This document shows positions 8,399 through 16,918 of a DNA stretch of 64,000 nucleotides, one piece after another. Position numbers and translations under genes: made by a program. Location of the stretch: positions 1-64,000 of the forward strand of contig JBGTGP010000004.1 of the NCBI GenBank assembly GCA_041746735.1, given 5' to 3'. The stretch comes from Opimibacter sp041746735 (lineage in GTDB: Bacteria; Bacteroidota; Bacteroidia; Chitinophagales; Saprospiraceae). Every line of letters begins with the position of its first letter. Position 1 is the stretch's first letter. The notes beneath the pieces were generated by a model. It was given only the letters and a program-made list of their open reading frames with translations. It did not search any database and was not told the DNA's origin.

Positions 8399-9619
8399 TT
8401 AACTCAATCTTACCCTCACTGTCCCCACAATATCTTCCAGTGCTTTTTCCACGACCAGCGTATCCGGATGCCGGACGATGATATAACCTTCGCCCTCATA
8501 ATTGAGTGCTTTCTCCTGGCCGGGTTTGGGGATTCGGATATCGGTGATGATGTCGGCATAGACGGCGCGGATATGGTCCAGTCCTTCCACATGCGTGACC
8601 CGTCCGGACCCTTCACCTCTCAGGTATGCGGCACCGCTGCAGTATTTGATCTCCAGGGCCACTGCTTCATCATATACCATGAGTCTGGCCCAGGCTTTGA
8701 CTACATCGATATCACAGGCGCGGGAGATCAGCGTGGTAAACTGGGCACCTGGCGGACGTGCACCGATCTCTGATATCGCGATGCTGCCATCCGGACGTCT
8801 GAACCATTCCGTATGACTGAGGCCGGTCTTCATCCCCAGCACGTCCAGCGCTTTCTTACCCGACTTACGGATATCCTCAAACATCCGGGAGCCCGAATCC
8901 TTGTGCAGGATCACCCGCCACTGGATCCAAGGATGTGCCATCACCTCCAGCGGTGTCGGGAAATATCGGTTGATCGTCTGGCCCAGGATTTTTCCATTCA
9001 GCGAAAAGGTATCCAATGAATATTCTTCGCCCTGGATAAATTCTTCGAGGATCACCCCATCCGCAGTGACATGGCCCAGGGTCGTAAAGGCGGTTTGCAA
9101 TTCTGCATCCGATCCGACCCGGAACGTCGTCTGACTGCCCGCACCTGCTACCGGTTTGACGACGATCGGATAGGGGCATTGGCGGACAAAAGAAAGAGCG
9201 CCATTGAGATCATAGGTCACGGCATGCCGGGCGCAAGGGATGCCTTTTTCTTCAAAAAGGGTTTTCATTCTGGATTTGTCCCGAAAGTTTTGTGCGGTAT
9301 CAGGATCCATTCCCGGAACGGACAGTGCGATGCGGGCTTCTGCCATGGGGACCTGGAGCTGCTCCGTGGCCCCCAGTAGTCGATGGAGCGGTCCCATGAT
9401 CTTCTGCACCTCCGTGAGGGTTTTGATCAGGGTCCATTTGTCCATCGCATCGGCTACCTGCCGCGAAAGACGGATCCGACTCTGCATCCAGTCCGGTAGA
9501 CATGAGACCGCTTCCTGACTGATGACAACCAGACGTATATCGTACAGTGTGGTGAGCGCTTCTATAAACCGGACGGCGTTGGGTGTAAAGTACGGGGCGA
9601 TGTAAACAACAGGCTTCAT
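8399..9619 (-). CDS. ATP-grasp domain protein (carboxylate-amine ligase type)
   Basis: A 406-residue protein with an N-terminal Rossmann-like region (MKPVVYIAPYFTPNAVRFIE) and a central ATP-grasp fold (about 110-310). Visible marks are DKSRMKTLFEEKGIPCARH (start of the fold), PIVVKPVAGAGSQTTF (nucleotide-binding lysine and loop), VILEEFIQGEEYSLDTFS (hinge and adenine contact) and ISEIGARPPGAQF (metal-binding Glu and catalytic Arg). This layout matches ATP-grasp ligases such as BL00235/CarA-like and carnosine-synthase-like enzymes that join a carboxylate to an amine. The substrate is unknown and there is no biosynthetic neighbour. It lies alone between two repeat-rich spacers. Confidence 0.8.
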   Translation of the reverse strand: MKPVVYIAPYFTPNAVRFIEALTTLYDIRLVVISQEAVSCLPDWMQSRIRLSRQVADAMDKWTLIKTLTEVQKIMGPLHRLLGATEQLQVPMAEARIALSVPGMDPDTAQNFRDKSRMKTLFEEKGIPCARHAVTYDLNGALSFVRQCPYPIVVKPVAGAGSQTTFRVGSDAELQTAFTTLGHVTADGVILEEFIQGEEYSLDTFSLNGKILGQTINRYFPTPLEVMAHPWIQWRVILHKDSGSRMFEDIRKSGKKALDVLGMKTGLSHTEWFRRPDGSIAISEIGARPPGAQFTTLISRACDIDVVKAWARLMVYDEAVALEIKYCSGAAYLRGEGSGRVTHVEGLDHIRAVYADIITDIRIPKPGQEKALNYEGEGYIIVRHPDTLVVEKALEDIVGTVRVRLS

Positions 9620-9646
9620 GGGGGCAAGTTAAGTGAATTGTAAAAA

Positions 9647-9698
9647 GTGGTGAGTGGTGAGTGGTGAGTGGTGAGGTGGTGAGTAGTGAGTAGTGAGG
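9647..9698. repeat. GTGAGTG-type degenerate minisatellite
   Basis: Tandem copies of GTGAGTG and GTGAGTA fill this stretch, directly upstream of the ATP-grasp gene. A second patch lies at about 9819-9867. The units drift in sequence, as expected from slippage. No coding role is visible. Confidence 0.7.
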
Positions 9699-9874
9699 CG
9701 TTTAGAAGTTTAGAGTTTAGTGTTTAATGGAAATGGTACCCCAATCGATTAGGTATGATCATGTCGCTCTCAATTGTCCGAACACACTGAAGTCCTGTTT
9801 CGGAGTTGAGATGTTAAGTGTGGTGAGTAGTGAGTGGTGAATGGTGAATTAGGAGTGGTGAGTGTGTTGGATTC

Positions 9875-10040
9875 TCCGCTGCGCTTCGATCTGCTGCATT
9901 CGCCTAACGGTCGGAATCTCCGCTGGGCTCCGACTGGCATCTCCTGCTTTCCGCCTGGCGGTCGGAATCTTCGCTGCGCTTCGATTTGCTGCTTTCCGCC
10001 TTGCGGTCGGAATCTCCGCTGCGCTTCGACTGGCATCCGG
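9875..10040. repeat. Four degenerate copies of a 44-51 bp direct repeat
   Basis: Copies begin near 9875, 9919, 9970 and 10015. Each starts with TCCGCTGCGCTTCGA or a variant and ends in a GGTCGGAATC core. On the minus strand the repeat reads as a basic pseudo-protein (AQRRFRP...GGKQ) that I take to be a by-product. The rest of the 9620-10111 spacer holds no gene. CCGGAAAAAAGTGACAA at 10037-10053 nearly mirrors 8051-8070. Confidence 0.65.
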
Positions 10041-10111
10041 AAAAAAGTGACAACTTGATAAAATTAAAATATTTTGGACATTAATTTCAAAATATTAATC
10101 GTCCGTATCGG

Positions 10112-11242
10112 ATGACGCCTGCTCCAATTTTCCATATCCTCATGACCGCCATCATCCTCATCTTCATCACCGGATGTATGCCGGCTGAATCATCGCAATC
10201 GTCCGCCATGGAATCAGATACTGACCGACAAAGCGCCTATGCTGATCACCCCAATGCGCTGTACCCTGTTCGTGTAAAGGAAAAGTGGGGCTACATCAAT
10301 CGCACAGGAGCTCTTGTCCTGCAGCCGGCCTGGGCAGATGCAGATGATTATTATGAAGGCATGGCCAAAGTGGCGGTAGAAGAACAAAGTGCATGGAAAT
10401 ATGGCTTTATTGATGCCATGGGCAACTGGGCTATAGCACCCGGCTTTGAGAAGGCAGGTCATTTCTCTGAGGGTATGGCGTCCGTTCGAAAAAACGAAAA
10501 GTGGGGTTATATCGATTCGGAAGGCCGGGAAGCCATCACCTGCCAGTATGAAGATGCCGGTCATTTCTTTAATGGTGTTGCGGCGGTTAAGCAAAACGGG
10601 TGGACAGGTATCATCGATCGTTCGGGGCAATGGATCCTGGAGCCGACGTATACGGTTTTGGTGGGTCACCCCAGATTTAAAGAGGGGCTGGCACCGGTAT
10701 TTAGGGTGGATGAGAAAACCGGTTTTGTGGATACGACCGGTCACTGGGTGATACCCCCCACATTCCATTCTGCAGGCAATTTCGTTGACGGTAAGGCATG
10801 GGCCATGGTTCGGCGTGAGGATGAGAGAGCAGAACATGGGTTTACGATCCGGGGCGGATATATCGGAATGGATGGACAATTTATCATTGAGCCACAATAT
10901 GATTTTGGTTGGGATTTTTCGGATGGCTATGCCATCGTCTGGACCCGCAGCGAAGACAAGAAAAGCAAACGATGGCAGGTGATCACCCCAACAGGTGATG
11001 TGGTCCTGGGTGACCTGCCGTACCGGAGTGTCGGTTCATTTCATAAAGGGCTTTGTCCGGTGCAGGGTGAAGACATGAAATGGGGGTTTATGGACATCTC
11101 CGGGAAGATCGTGATTCCGATGGTGTATGCCGGCGTCAGTCATTTCCACCATGGACTCGCCCGTATGGAGACAGGATCTGCCTTTGCGAGCAAGATCGTA
11201 TATATCAATGTCCGCGGTGAAGTGGTGTGGGCAGAAAAATAG
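10112..11242 (+). CDS. WG-repeat lipoprotein
   Basis: A 376-residue protein with a lipoprotein signal (IILIFITGCMPAESS, cysteine at about 22). Behind it are about seven WG beta-repeats, each built around a KWGYINRTG-like core: KWGYINRTGALVLQP, KYGFIDAMGNWAI, KWGYIDSEGREAI, WTGIIDRSGQWIL, KTGFVDTTGHWVIPP, and KWGFMDISGKIVIP near the end. WG repeats form solenoids or propellers, and their function is mostly unknown. The lipobox suggests an envelope lipoprotein. It is a single gene, 167 nt before the next. Confidence 0.85.
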   Translation: MTPAPIFHILMTAIILIFITGCMPAESSQSSAMESDTDRQSAYADHPNALYPVRVKEKWGYINRTGALVLQPAWADADDYYEGMAKVAVEEQSAWKYGFIDAMGNWAIAPGFEKAGHFSEGMASVRKNEKWGYIDSEGREAITCQYEDAGHFFNGVAAVKQNGWTGIIDRSGQWILEPTYTVLVGHPRFKEGLAPVFRVDEKTGFVDTTGHWVIPPTFHSAGNFVDGKAWAMVRREDERAEHGFTIRGGYIGMDGQFIIEPQYDFGWDFSDGYAIVWTRSEDKKSKRWQVITPTGDVVLGDLPYRSVGSFHKGLCPVQGEDMKWGFMDISGKIVIPMVYAGVSHFHHGLARMETGSAFASKIVYINVRGEVVWAEK

Positions 11243-11409
11243 ACTACTTCTTTGCCGATCAGAAACGATCTGGCAGTTCATCCCAAATTTTCAACAACTG
11301 ATCGTATTGTGATACTTACCTGAGGGAAGATCGGTCACCTTTGCGCCGCTACGTCGGAAATGCACTATCGCATTTTTCCAATACTACATAACCGGAAATT
11401 CATTACAAG

Positions 11410-12237
11410 ATGATCAACTTGAAGTCAGTGATTGTATTCCTTTTCAACCTGTTGTTATTACTATCGTTGCAGGCGCAAACGGAATCGATGCAATCTTTTA
11501 GTGTCGCTGTTGGGCCCTCTTACATAGCGCGGCAGGACCTGATTTTTTCTCCATTTATTCACCGGGACCTTTCACCAATTAATCTGGCACTGCAATATCA
11601 GAAAGACAAAAAGGTCCACCAGTTTGTCCAGCTATCTTATACCACGTTTCAGCCGGAACGCAAGACCCCGTACGAGTTTATTTATGATGGTAAGGTAGAA
11701 ACGGCCTATCCCCACTATTTTACTCTTGTACAGTTGGGGTATGGACAAGGTCGGCATCTAGGACCAACGGGTGCATCAGATGCTATGCTGGGAGGTGCGG
11801 TACGACTGGATGTTCAGGCACTGGACTATCAATACGGGCGTTCAAGTTTTTTTGGGTATTACGCTACCCTGGGTCTGAACGCCTGGTATCAACATACACT
11901 GATCAAGGGAATACGACACCAGTTGAACGGCCGTATCGAAATACCACTGGTATCATGGCTGGCCCGATCCCCGTATCTGATCAATGATGATCCCTATATC
12001 GAAAACACCTTTTCGCACAATGGCGTCAGCACCTTTTTTGCGTTCCTCGGTGACGGTCATCTCGCGACCTGGGATCAATTGCAACGCGCAGATTTAGGCC
12101 TGCACTATCAGTATAAGCTGGGAACACGGTTTTCACTCGGAGCGGATTGGCAACTCCGGTTTATTCACGCACACAAGCCGGCCGATCTCATATACTGGCA
12201 GCATGATATTCGGATCAGGATGGGTGTTCAACTTTAA
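11410..12237 (+). CDS. Putative outer-membrane beta-barrel protein
   Basis: A 275-residue protein with a signal peptide (VIVFLFNLLLLLSLQAQ). Its body has alternating aromatic and polar beta-strands, for example RHQLNGRIEIPLVSWLARSP and ADLGLHYQYKLGTRFSLGAD, and ends in IRIRMGVQL with a hydrophobic residue at the last position, as outer-membrane barrels do. No specific family was recognised. It is 32 nt upstream of an S41 peptidase lipoprotein and likely cotranscribed. Confidence 0.6.
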   Translation: MINLKSVIVFLFNLLLLLSLQAQTESMQSFSVAVGPSYIARQDLIFSPFIHRDLSPINLALQYQKDKKVHQFVQLSYTTFQPERKTPYEFIYDGKVETAYPHYFTLVQLGYGQGRHLGPTGASDAMLGGAVRLDVQALDYQYGRSSFFGYYATLGLNAWYQHTLIKGIRHQLNGRIEIPLVSWLARSPYLINDDPYIENTFSHNGVSTFFAFLGDGHLATWDQLQRADLGLHYQYKLGTRFSLGADWQLRFIHAHKPADLIYWQHDIRIRMGVQL

Positions 12238-12269
12238 TTTTTTTCATACAACCATAATCTAAACTTCCA

Positions 12270-13286
12270 ATGCAAAAAGCACTATCACTACTGATGATCG
12301 CGGGAGCGATGATGTTCCTGCCTTCCTGTTCGCTCTTTTTTATCGAGGAGCCCGCGGACCATCCTGAGGCTTTGTTTGATCATCTTTGGACGACATTTGA
12401 TCGCGACTATGCGGTATTTGAAGAGCGGGGCGTCAACTGGCAGCAGCAATACGACCATTTCCGTCCTTTGGTCAAGGCCAATACATCGGAGGATGAGCTC
12501 TTTGACATCTTCAGTGCCATGTTGTTGCCGCTGGATGATGGCCATGTCACCCTGACTGCACCTGGGAAGGAAGTATATATCTCCAACACTATCCGTCGGG
12601 AAAAGACTGATGATGCACTTTTCAGTCCGGAGGTTATACGGACATATCTCGAGCCGGGATTTGTAGCGGGCGCCGAGGATGAGTTTGTATTTGGAAAGAT
12701 CAGAAATGAGAATATCGGGTATATCAGTTTTGCCCATGTTAGAGAAAATTTTTTCAACCTCCATACCTTTCTCAACACCTACCCCGATGTCAAAGGATAC
12801 ATCATCGATCTACGACACAATGACGGAGGTGATTTCACCTACTGCTATAGTGAGATGGGTCGATTGGTGGATCAGGATCGTTTTGTTTTTCGTAGTAAAA
12901 CCAAAAATGGTCCGGGATATAATGACTTCACGCCCTGGTTTGAATGGTCTGTTCGTCCTGCGAGCCCGTATGTCCACAAACCTATAGTCGTGTTGATTGA
13001 CCGGTATACGATCAGTGCAGGGGAGCGAGCTGCTATGGCCTTTGATGTGTTGCCGAATGTCTTGCTCATGGGCGAGATCACCAATGGAGCGCATGGTACG
13101 ATGATCGGACGTGAGCTGGCGAACGGATGGTTTTTTTCACTGGTGACGCAGAAAGTTGAGCTATCTGATGGTCTGTCGTACGAGGGCGTTGGTATAGCCC
13201 CGGATCTGGAAGTCACGAATACGCTTGAGGAGATATTAGCGGGGACGGACAGGGTGATGGAGCGTGCAATTACAGAATTGCGGTAA
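12270..13286 (+). CDS. S41 family peptidase, lipoprotein
   Basis: A 338-residue protein with a lipobox (MMFLPSCSLF, cysteine 20). The N-terminal helical region (FDHLWTTFDRDYAVFEERGV) is the Tricorn/CtpA-core helical domain, followed by a short PDZ-like region. The catalytic part contains GYIIDLRHNDGGD and the nucleophile region DRYTISAGERAAMAF, with the likely active serine in ISAGE. These proteases cleave C-terminal tails in the periplasm. The position after the beta-barrel gene and before a histidine phosphatase (8 nt) suggests one transcript, but the substrate is unknown. Confidence 0.88.
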   Translation: MQKALSLLMIAGAMMFLPSCSLFFIEEPADHPEALFDHLWTTFDRDYAVFEERGVNWQQQYDHFRPLVKANTSEDELFDIFSAMLLPLDDGHVTLTAPGKEVYISNTIRREKTDDALFSPEVIRTYLEPGFVAGAEDEFVFGKIRNENIGYISFAHVRENFFNLHTFLNTYPDVKGYIIDLRHNDGGDFTYCYSEMGRLVDQDRFVFRSKTKNGPGYNDFTPWFEWSVRPASPYVHKPIVVLIDRYTISAGERAAMAFDVLPNVLLMGEITNGAHGTMIGRELANGWFFSLVTQKVELSDGLSYEGVGIAPDLEVTNTLEEILAGTDRVMERAITELR

Positions 13287-13294
13287 CTTTGGGT

Positions 13295-13804
13295 ATGCTC
13301 AGATATACCGCATTCCGTTTTTTCTCCCTGATCGTAGCGCTCACTGTATTTGTATCGTGTAAAAGCGGGGAATCGGAGTTGACGACCTTCTACCTCTTGC
13401 GTCATGCGGAAAAGGCGGTGGACGGGACGGAGGATCCGGATCTGTCGGAGGCCGGTCGAGTGCGTGCGGAGCGACTTGCCGTGATGATGAAGGGTCGGAA
13501 CATAACGCGCCTGTATTCGACCGATTATAAGCGTACCCGGCAGACGGTGGAGCCGTTGGCCAGCCTATTGGGGATTGAAATTCGGATCTATGACCACCGG
13601 GATGCTGATGCCGTAGGGAAAATGATCCAGGACTGCCGCGGGAAAGTAGCGGTGGTCGTCGGTCATTCTAACTCTACCCCTCGTCTGGCCAATACGATTA
13701 TCGGCCGGGACAGCTATCAGGATCTGGACGAAAGCGAGTATACCCGGATGTGGGAGATCGTGATCAAAGGGGACCTGGTGGAAGACAAGGTCCTTACCTA
13801 TTGA
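13295..13804 (+). CDS. Histidine phosphatase family lipoprotein (SixA-like)
   Basis: About 169 residues. The RHG-type phosphohistidine motif is LLRHAEKA and the second histidine lies in VVVGHSNSTPRL; STDYKRTRQTVEPLA is the conserved arginine region. The start taken is ATG 13295; an in-frame TTG lies six bases earlier. An N-terminal lipobox-like VFVSCKSGE implies export and lipid anchoring, unlike cytoplasmic SixA. It probably removes phosphate from small molecules outside the cytoplasm. It follows the S41 gene by 8 nt. Confidence 0.85.
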   Translation: MLRYTAFRFFSLIVALTVFVSCKSGESELTTFYLLRHAEKAVDGTEDPDLSEAGRVRAERLAVMMKGRNITRLYSTDYKRTRQTVEPLASLLGIEIRIYDHRDADAVGKMIQDCRGKVAVVVGHSNSTPRLANTIIGRDSYQDLDESEYTRMWEIVIKGDLVEDKVLTY

Positions 13805-14122
13805 ATGGATGGACTGAATAGAAATTTAAAATCCGGATTGTGCCCGATGATATCCCGGTAATTGCATTTTTTAAGTCAATAAAAGTGGCCCTTTAATTTA
13901 TATAGAAAGTACACAACTTTTTGGCTTATTTCCATGTTATAGTATTGAAATCACTACCCCGAAAGGATCCTGGCTTGCAGGATTTTAATATCAATTCATA
14001 CCACTTTATGTATTGTGAATTCAAACCGTAATTCTCTTAGGAGAAGTGGGTCGGTATTGGTCAGTAGATGACAACAGGGAGAATGGAATGGTAATTATAT
14101 AACTTTAAAAATTCAATAGATC
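13805..14122 (+). promoter_or_regulatory. Intergenic region with possible promoter for YtxH cluster
   Basis: A 318-base AT-rich gap without a gene. TTTG at 13920-13923 and TAGTATTG at 13940-13947 resemble the Bacteroidota -33 (TTTG) and -7 (TAnnTTTG) boxes. The spacing is 16 bases, shorter than the usual 19-21, and one base mismatches. It is a weak candidate promoter for the genes from 14123. Confidence 0.25.
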
Positions 14123-14401
14123 ATGAAAGCATCAAGTGTAGTATTGGGTATTCTGGCCGGAGCGGCTGTGGGTGCCATATTGGGTGTATTGTTTGCGCCA
14201 GACAGCGGAGAGAATACACGAAAGGAGATTTCCAAAAAATCCCGCAAGTATGCGGAGGAAGTGAAAGACAAATTTAACGAGATCGTCAGTGATGTCATGC
14301 AGCATGCTGAAAACGTTAAAGAAGATGCGGCTGCTATGGCGGACCGAGCAAAAGCGAAGGTAACAGAGGCTGCCAAGAAGGCCACACACATGAGTTCATG
14401 A
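14123..14401 (+). CDS. YtxH domain protein
   Basis: A 92-residue protein of the YtxH type: a single glycine/alanine-rich membrane helix (VVLGILAGAAVGAILGVLFAP) followed by DSGENTRKEISKKS and an Ala/Lys/Glu amphipathic helix. Members are general-stress or envelope-associated proteins of unknown mechanism. A second member lies at 15826. It heads a run of small membrane proteins. Confidence 0.88.
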   Translation: MKASSVVLGILAGAAVGAILGVLFAPDSGENTRKEISKKSRKYAEEVKDKFNEIVSDVMQHAENVKEDAAAMADRAKAKVTEAAKKATHMSS

Positions 14402-14520
14402 TCCCGTCATATCTGAAAACAAATTTGATGCACCTATCTGACCGGGAGTGAGGTACGCTCATAAGTGCGGATCTTACTACCGGCGGAAGGTCGTATACAC
14501 CTTGTTAAAAACCATCATTT

Positions 14521-14961
14521 ATGCAGGACGAGATCAAGTACCAAAACCACCCGGACAATGGACGGGAAGATCCTGAAACGGAGTCCGTCTTTCAGGAACA
14601 GAAGGAATTACTAGAAGAATTGTTTGAAAAAACCGAAGGATATATTCTAGACAATGTTGAGCTGATGCGGCTCAAGGTGCTGGATCAGGTGGCCGACTCT
14701 GGTGCAGCACTCATGGCCAACGGGATCATTCTGATATTGGGATTGGGTGCTTTTGCATTGCTGAATTTTGGATTGGGATTTTGGCTCGGAGAAATTTTGG
14801 GATATCCTCATCTTGGCTTTTTTCTGATCGGTGGCTTTTATACCCTCTTGACAATTGTCCTTCTGTTGTTTAAAGAATCCATACTGGTCAAGTCATTTCG
14901 CGATTCCATTATTTCACACTTACTAAAAGATAAAACGCATGAGTCGTCCGACCCCAAGTGA
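14521..14961 (+). CDS. Holin-like (phage holin superfamily) membrane protein
   Basis: A 146-residue protein with an acidic N-terminal half (EEQELLEELFEKTEG-like helix), then two hydrophobic helices (about 70-95, ANGIILILGLGAFALLNFGL; about 103-120, LGFFLIGGFYTLLTIVLLLF) and a basic C terminus. It resembles the Holin-X/YqjE-like family found beside YtxH genes in Bacteroidota and Actinobacteria. It overlaps the next gene by 23 nt. Confidence 0.7.
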   Translation: MQDEIKYQNHPDNGREDPETESVFQEQKELLEELFEKTEGYILDNVELMRLKVLDQVADSGAALMANGIILILGLGAFALLNFGLGFWLGEILGYPHLGFFLIGGFYTLLTIVLLLFKESILVKSFRDSIISHLLKDKTHESSDPK

Positions 14962-15394
14962 AATACTGGAACAGCGTATTGCGAGCCTGAAAGCGAAGCG
15001 TCGAACAGACCTTTTTGAACTCAGAGCCCAATTACGTGAGACCGGACAAAGCCTCAAGCCAGCGAATCTGGTAAAAGGGGCGGCACGTGATATCCTGGGA
15101 ATGACAGGGGTACCTTCCATGCTTTGGAAAGCCGGACTAGGGCTTGGCCTTGCCCTGATCATGAAGAAGGTGACCCGTCCATCACGAAACCACACGCCAG
15201 AACTACCAAGATCATCCGGTGAGAAATTATTGCAGTCCGGGCTTTCCCTGCTGACAGATCCACGGACCGCGATATTGCGCACAGCAGCCATATATCTCGT
15301 TCAACGACTTTGGATGGGATTGAAGAACAAGCGGACCAAAAAACGCAATCGTAAAGCAGAGCGTTTGGCCCTCTCTGCTGAAAGCGAAGATTAA
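14939..15394 (+). CDS. Small basic membrane-associated protein
   Basis: A 151-residue protein overlapping the previous gene by 23 nt, so cotranslation is likely. An N-terminal charged helix (LEQRIASLKAKRRTDLFELR) is followed by a hydrophobic segment (SMLWKAGLGLGLALIMKKV, about 60-80) and a second one near 115-125, then a highly basic tail (KNKRTKKRNRKAERLAL). I know of no named family. Gene order with YtxH and holin-like genes is common in Bacteroidota and suggests an envelope-stress role (inference). Confidence 0.6.
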   Translation: MSRPTPSEILEQRIASLKAKRRTDLFELRAQLRETGQSLKPANLVKGAARDILGMTGVPSMLWKAGLGLGLALIMKKVTRPSRNHTPELPRSSGEKLLQSGLSLLTDPRTAILRTAAIYLVQRLWMGLKNKRTKKRNRKAERLALSAESED

Positions 15395-15458
15395 TCTCCC
15401 AATTCAGATTTTTATACTCAGGGTTTTCCCTGCTTTATTTATTTCAGTATACGACTTC

Positions 15459-15476
15459 AGAACATTTTGATGTTCT
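15459..15476. promoter_or_regulatory. Inverted repeat upstream of small membrane protein
   Basis: AGAACAT and ATGTTCT form a perfect 7-base repeat around TTTG. A second one, GTTGTC-TGTTT-GACAAC, lies at 15557-15573. Both fall in the 233-base gap before the lmo0937-like gene and could be operators or an attenuator hairpin. No T-run follows either. Confidence 0.35.
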
Positions 15477-15627
15477 AAGATGTAGTATTCACATAGTTTC
15501 CCTGATTTCCTCCCTTTATGGTTTTCACTCCTGGCAAGTTGATCATCGCCTGCACAGTTGTCTGTTTGACAACCAGGAAACACGCAGGTTTTTGATCCGG
15601 GTTATTTTGAAATCAAAATCTTAGATC

Positions 15628-15786
15628 ATGGAAAATTTGCTGTATATCGTTGCTGTAGTGCTCGTCATTTTGTGGGCACTGGGTTTCTTTGTCGGAAGTG
15701 CCGGCAGCTTGATTCACCTGTTACTGGTCTTTGCGGCTATTGCGGTATTGCTCCGCATCATCCGGGGGAGAAGTCCGGTGAGTTAA
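15628..15786 (+). CDS. lmo0937-type small membrane protein (DUF5670-like)
   Basis: A 52-residue protein: MENLLYIVAVVLVILWALGF, then FVGSAGSLIHLLLVFAAIAV and a basic end LLRIIRGRSPVS. Two helices separated by GSAG and this size match the lmo0937 family. It is too short for most ORF filters. It precedes the second YtxH gene by 39 nt. The role is unknown; relatives are often stress-induced. Confidence 0.85.
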   Translation: MENLLYIVAVVLVILWALGFFVGSAGSLIHLLLVFAAIAVLLRIIRGRSPVS

Positions 15787-15825
15787 ACATCAAAAATATA
15801 TTTTTCATCATTAAATCAATAAAAC

Positions 15826-16101
15826 ATGAATACGTCAAAAGTTGTAATAGGAATTGCGGCCGGTGTAGCGGCCGGAGCGCTCGCTGGGATCCTTCTGGCA
15901 CCGGATAAAGGTGTCAACCTCCGCAAGCAGATCGCTCAAAAGACAAAAGGGTATGTGGACAATGCAAAAGGCACGGTCACAGACTTTGTGGATGGTGTGT
16001 TGCATGCAGGTGATGCACGTAATCGAACCGATAATGGATCGGCCCGCGATAAAACACGTACCATCGGTGTGTCTGATAAAACCTCCCGTCAAACAATCTG
16101 A
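15826..16101 (+). CDS. YtxH domain protein, second copy
   Basis: 91 residues; KVVIGIAAGVAAGALAGILLAPDKGVNLRKQIAQ is the same layout as the protein at 14123 (glycine-rich membrane helix, APDxG, basic amphipathic helix). It shares APD and G-N-R with that copy, so it may be a diverged paralogue. It is the last gene before the terminator at 16146. Confidence 0.88.
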   Translation: MNTSKVVIGIAAGVAAGALAGILLAPDKGVNLRKQIAQKTKGYVDNAKGTVTDFVDGVLHAGDARNRTDNGSARDKTRTIGVSDKTSRQTI

Positions 16102-16145
16102 TAAATAAACCTATCCGGGTGCACAGGTGTGTCCGGACTGATCAG

Positions 16146-16177
16146 AAACGGGACCCACTGACAGGGTCCCGTTTTTA
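16146..16177 (+). terminator. Rho-independent terminator of YtxH cluster
   Basis: AAACGGGACCC and GGGTCCCGTTT form an 11-base stem with a 7-base loop (ACTGACA), followed by a T-run. This is the strongest terminator seen in the window. It lies 45 bases after the second YtxH stop. Confidence 0.92.
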
Positions 16178-16249
16178 TTTTATGCAGGTCATGCCTGGCA
16201 GATCTTGCATTGATTTGTTCTTTCCCGTGGTAGTTGGGCGTCCTTCAAA

Positions 16250-16678
16250 TTAGAAGATTTCGACATGATATACATCCGTTTCACTTCGGACGATATCACC
16301 GACAAAAAAACCACCTGACTGAGGGATTTCTTCTTTGAGATCAAAACGATTACATGACTTTGGCAGCCCGCTAAAGATGAGTGTAAACTGTCGTCTGACC
16401 CCCGGAGGTACTGCCAACCATATCGGAAAAACGGGAATATTTTCCACATGTAAAAGATCACTACGGTGCTGTATGTCGTGTGCGATAAGGTAGGTCGTAG
16501 GCCATATACGGATATACATCCCATACGGATTGGTGCAGGTATAATGGCAATGGATCGTCACCTGCTTTTCTTCCCGGGTTTCTTCCCGGAGTTGTTTTTT
16601 CACCGACCTGCGCATGCGGGTTACTGGTGTACGGACCGGACTAACGGACATCTGAATCTTCACATCTTTTATTTTCAA
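16250..16678 (-). CDS. Hypothetical protein, beta-rich
   Basis: A 142-residue protein with a basic N terminus (TPVTRMRRSVKKQLREETRE) and a beta-rich body: VTIHCHYTCTN, WPTTYLIAHDI, FTLIFSGLPKSCNRFDL, and a C-terminal GGFFVGDIVRSETDVYHVEI. The sequence looks like real protein rather than a shadow, and other frames read poorly. It is convergent with the YtxH cluster. No family or function was recognised and no signal peptide is seen. Confidence 0.55.
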   Translation of the reverse strand: MKIKDVKIQMSVSPVRTPVTRMRRSVKKQLREETREEKQVTIHCHYTCTNPYGMYIRIWPTTYLIAHDIQHRSDLLHVENIPVFPIWLAVPPGVRRQFTLIFSGLPKSCNRFDLKEEIPQSGGFFVGDIVRSETDVYHVEIF

Positions 16679-16770
16679 TGACTCAAGTTAGCAAATGATC
16701 ACCTGTGCGGTGGTGCATTTGTTTGGCTGAAACAAACTCACAAGCCCTCCCTAGCATAATGGGTTAAAGT

Positions 16771-16820
16771 GAAGTTGCAAACTTCAAAAGAAACATTTCT
16801 ATGCGAAGTTGCAAGCTTCG
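16771..16820. repeat. REP-like palindromes with GCAA loop
   Basis: GAAGTTGCAAACTTC at 16771-16785 and CGAAGTTGCAAGCTTCG at 16804-16820 are short inverted repeats that share a GCAA centre. A larger one with the same kind of loop lies at 45043-45066. Sequence between them does not code. Confidence 0.5.
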
Positions 16821-16918
16821 AATATTGAAAAACTTCGTCTTGCGCGTTCTGCGCGCAAGTTGGGTAAAAGGTGAAGGGTAAAAGGTAAAGAGACCACGCA
16901 CTAATCACCACGCACTAC

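Noticed and set aside
9770..10036. 88-codon minus-strand frame with AQRRFRP repeats
   Set aside because: It is a translation of the direct repeats at 9875-10040 and reads into the low-complexity GTGAGTG patch, so it looks like a by-product.
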